From contig JAUCBJ010006837.1 of NCBI GenBank assembly GCA_032718475.1, forward strand, positions 1 to 52,741: 52,741 bases of DNA, read 5' to 3'. Within the stretch, counting starts at the first letter, position 1. Each line of letters opens with the position of its first letter. This stretch comes from Nemertoderma westbladi (Eukaryota; Xenacoelomorpha; Nemertodermatida; Nemertodermatidae). Of this stretch, positions 50,961 through 52,741 are shown one piece after another. The position numbers and the translations under genes were made by a program. The notes below the pieces were generated by a model. That model had not been told where the DNA came from. It was given only the letters and a program-made list of their open reading frames with translations, and did not search any database.

Positions 50961-51882
50961 TGGAGAGGCGATTTGATCTCCTCCAATACGAGAAAGTTTT
51001 ACTAAAACGTCCGACTCTAAAGGAAACTTGTCGGATCGATTGTCGGAGAATGGGAATCGGTAAAGTCGGCCCGATTGGTTGTGGCGGGAGGATCCTGGGG
51101 ATAACCGACTCCGTAACCGACAGGATCTGTTTCTATAACGTCAACGCCGACGATTCTTTATCTCCACGTGGAGAACCAGTGGGGTAAAAAGCGACTGCAA
51201 CGCCGCAAAGAAACCGATTCTATTCTTGGAGAGTCTCAGCGATACAATCTGGATCGCCGCGACGGATGTTTGTCTGTTTCTTATAGATACAGAGGCGGTT
51301 GGAGAGAAAGTCCGACATCGTTGTCTGGGTAACGAGAGACACCTCGGTAGACCTCTAGGGTCTATAACTGGGTTGTCGCGGTATTGGGATCCTTATGTAA
51401 TGTAATTACTGAATATAATTACATAATTACATTTAACCCAAACGATTGTTCGATTAGTTGGATTTCCCGTGTCGATCAACCCGGGAGACTTCTTGGTACC
51501 GGTTGGTCGGCTACAACCACATTAACCGCCTTTCTATTCCAACCCGACGAACGGAAGATATCCGTCTGCCACTATAACGTTCGCGGCTCCAACCCCAACG
51601 TTACCCTCGTATTGATATAACGCTAAACGTTCTAGATTGCGGTAAATCCGTCCCTATCGGGGGAGTGAAGCGGCTGTGCCAAGGCGATATTATTACTTAG
51701 TTCCTTTAGAAGAAGATGATAAACAATATGTCGGTGTTTATGATTGGGTTGATGATGGAAGTAAAGTATCCCTATTGGGTGCGGTGCCGGTAGACGGGTT
51801 CGGTGGGTTGGCTGGAACCAATAAAGGATTATTTGTTTACGAAACTGTCCGTAACTGTTTGGTTTATATTAAACTCTAACTC
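50724..51882 (+). pseudogene. Frameshifted 3' part of the TRIM-like gene (beta-propeller-like)
   Basis: Coding-quality sequence continues past the stop at 50723 but hops between frames: more nonapeptide repeats to about 50905; a block with LQYEKVLLKRPTLKE and GRILGITDSVTDRICFYNV to 51187; a block with LESLSDTIWIAATDVCLFLI to about 51400; WISRVDQPGRLLGTGWSATT to 51620; then YVGVYDWVDDGSKVSLLGAV ending with TAA at 51879. Repeated blocks of about 45 residues of the 'IWI..LFLID' kind suggest a C-terminal beta-propeller as in NHL-type TRIM proteins (inference). At least five frameshifts are needed. The neighbouring 11.2-kb TRRAP ORF has none, so general sequencing error is an unlikely explanation. 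I read this as recent decay. Confidence 0.65.
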
Positions 51883-51958
51883 AATCAGCTCCACTTATAC
51901 TTTTAGGTTTAACTAACTAACTATTACCGGTTTGTATCTCTTTACTAAAACATATTTT

Positions 51959-52030
51959 GTTACATTATATATCAACTTATCGGCGCTCTGATGGTATCCT
52001 CCTAACGCTGTAAAGTAATCAATAACTTAG
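51959..52030 (+). repeat. Single end of the repeat seen in the TRRAP 3' region
   Basis: GTTACATTATATATCAACTT, then ATCGGCG and AACGCTGTAAAGTAATCAA, match pieces of 23645-23762 and, in inverted orientation, 23840-23878. AATAAA at 52035-52040 just beyond could serve as the polyadenylation signal of the TRIM-like gene. Confidence 0.6.
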
Positions 52031-52040
52031 AATCAATAAA

Positions 52041-52741
52041 CTTCTAGAACACATCTTGAGTTTTCTCCATTGTTCTAACTTGTAAGATAACCAAACTAGT
52101 CCGGCAGCCACAAAGGAAAGGTATACCGAAACTTTTTGGACGGATTTAATTGTTTTGATGTTTTGAGTTCTATAGGTCCCACTTAATGAGGAAATGGCGA
52201 TTATAACATTTTTGACTTTGGGCATTTTGAAATAACGACCTAGTTGCTAAGGACCACATAACCCTACTTTAAGGCATAGCAACTGCAATACAGCATGTCA
52301 TAATGGATTAAAATCTTCTACAAAGTCAATTTAGTTCATTTACGAAATAATGACAATCTTTTTCGTCTGATTTTTAGATCCTGTTGCTATGGAGACGGAA
52401 TTAAAGTTTAGTGTTGCGATTTCAATCGCCTTTAATTATACCATTAGTTACAAGAATATGCAGGAAAGTTAGATAAATTATGTTTATTTTATTAGCGTGG
52501 CCTTTCTGTAACTTTAGACAAGGTTAAGAATCGAAATTGGGCTGATATTTATTTCCTAACCTGACATTGTTAGAGTGTTAACATAATTATTAAAGACAAC
52601 AAATTTCAGCGATTATAACATTTAGGTAATGTTTCTACGGTAACTATATTTGTTATTTCCAGTTTAGCTCCTTTCTACTGTACGTTGTGCATCTCTTTTT
52701 ATTGTACCCGTTTCATAAATCGATACCGTAAGGGATAGTAC
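52041..52741. other. Gene-free right edge
   Basis: AT-rich. GCGATTATAACATTT occurs twice (about 52197 and 52609). No gene seen. Confidence 0.4.

Overview
The window comes from an animal (metazoan) genome. It carries metazoan housekeeping genes (TRRAP, MYBBP1A), a RING/B-box TRIM-type gene, many remnants of metazoan non-LTR retrotransposons, and a dense set of short non-autonomous DNA transposons. Composition is AT-rich outside the genes, with many copies of the palindromes TAGGCCTA and ACCGGT. I cannot name the species. A marine invertebrate or invertebrate deuterostome is a guess from general character only.

Layout. 1-6.1 kb is retrotransposon debris: three LINE remnants, one of them a nearly intact RT ORF at 3431-5221, plus a curious pair of histone-type 3' stem-loops at 2780-2845 with no histone gene beside them. 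6.1-10.2 kb is one large foldback-type element whose roughly 0.8 kb inverted arms begin with a CACCCAACTACACCCAACTTT minisatellite. 10.2-12.3 kb holds a 291-bp palindrome and a 451-bp MITE just upstream of TRRAP. 12357-23573 is TRRAP, a complete 3738-codon reading frame with no intron.

23.6-35.3 kb has no genes but is packed with inverted-repeat elements, several with intact target-site duplications, followed by a 40-bp minisatellite (23 copies) and a 21-bp minisatellite ending in a tRNA-like SINE head. 35763-39473 (minus strand) is MYBBP1A, also uninterrupted. 39.5-49.1 kb is intergenic: tandem repeats, then an old plus-strand LINE (about 41.35-47.5 kb) split by a 4.1-kb insertion bounded by a 14-bp duplication. 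That insertion carries a minus-strand LINE of another family and an unidentified Cys/His-rich ORF with one in-frame TGA. 49178-51882 is a TATA-promoter TRIM-like gene whose RING, B-box and coiled-coil region is open, but whose 3' end is broken by frameshifts that begin inside a 27-bp coding minisatellite.

How the genes work together. TRRAP (scaffold of SAGA/TFTC and TIP60 histone acetyltransferase complexes) and MYBBP1A (nucleolar Pol5-family regulator) are unrelated housekeeping genes in convergent orientation; nothing suggests they form a unit. What unites the window is that all three protein genes are read without introns, set in a landscape shaped by LINE retroposition and MITE insertion.
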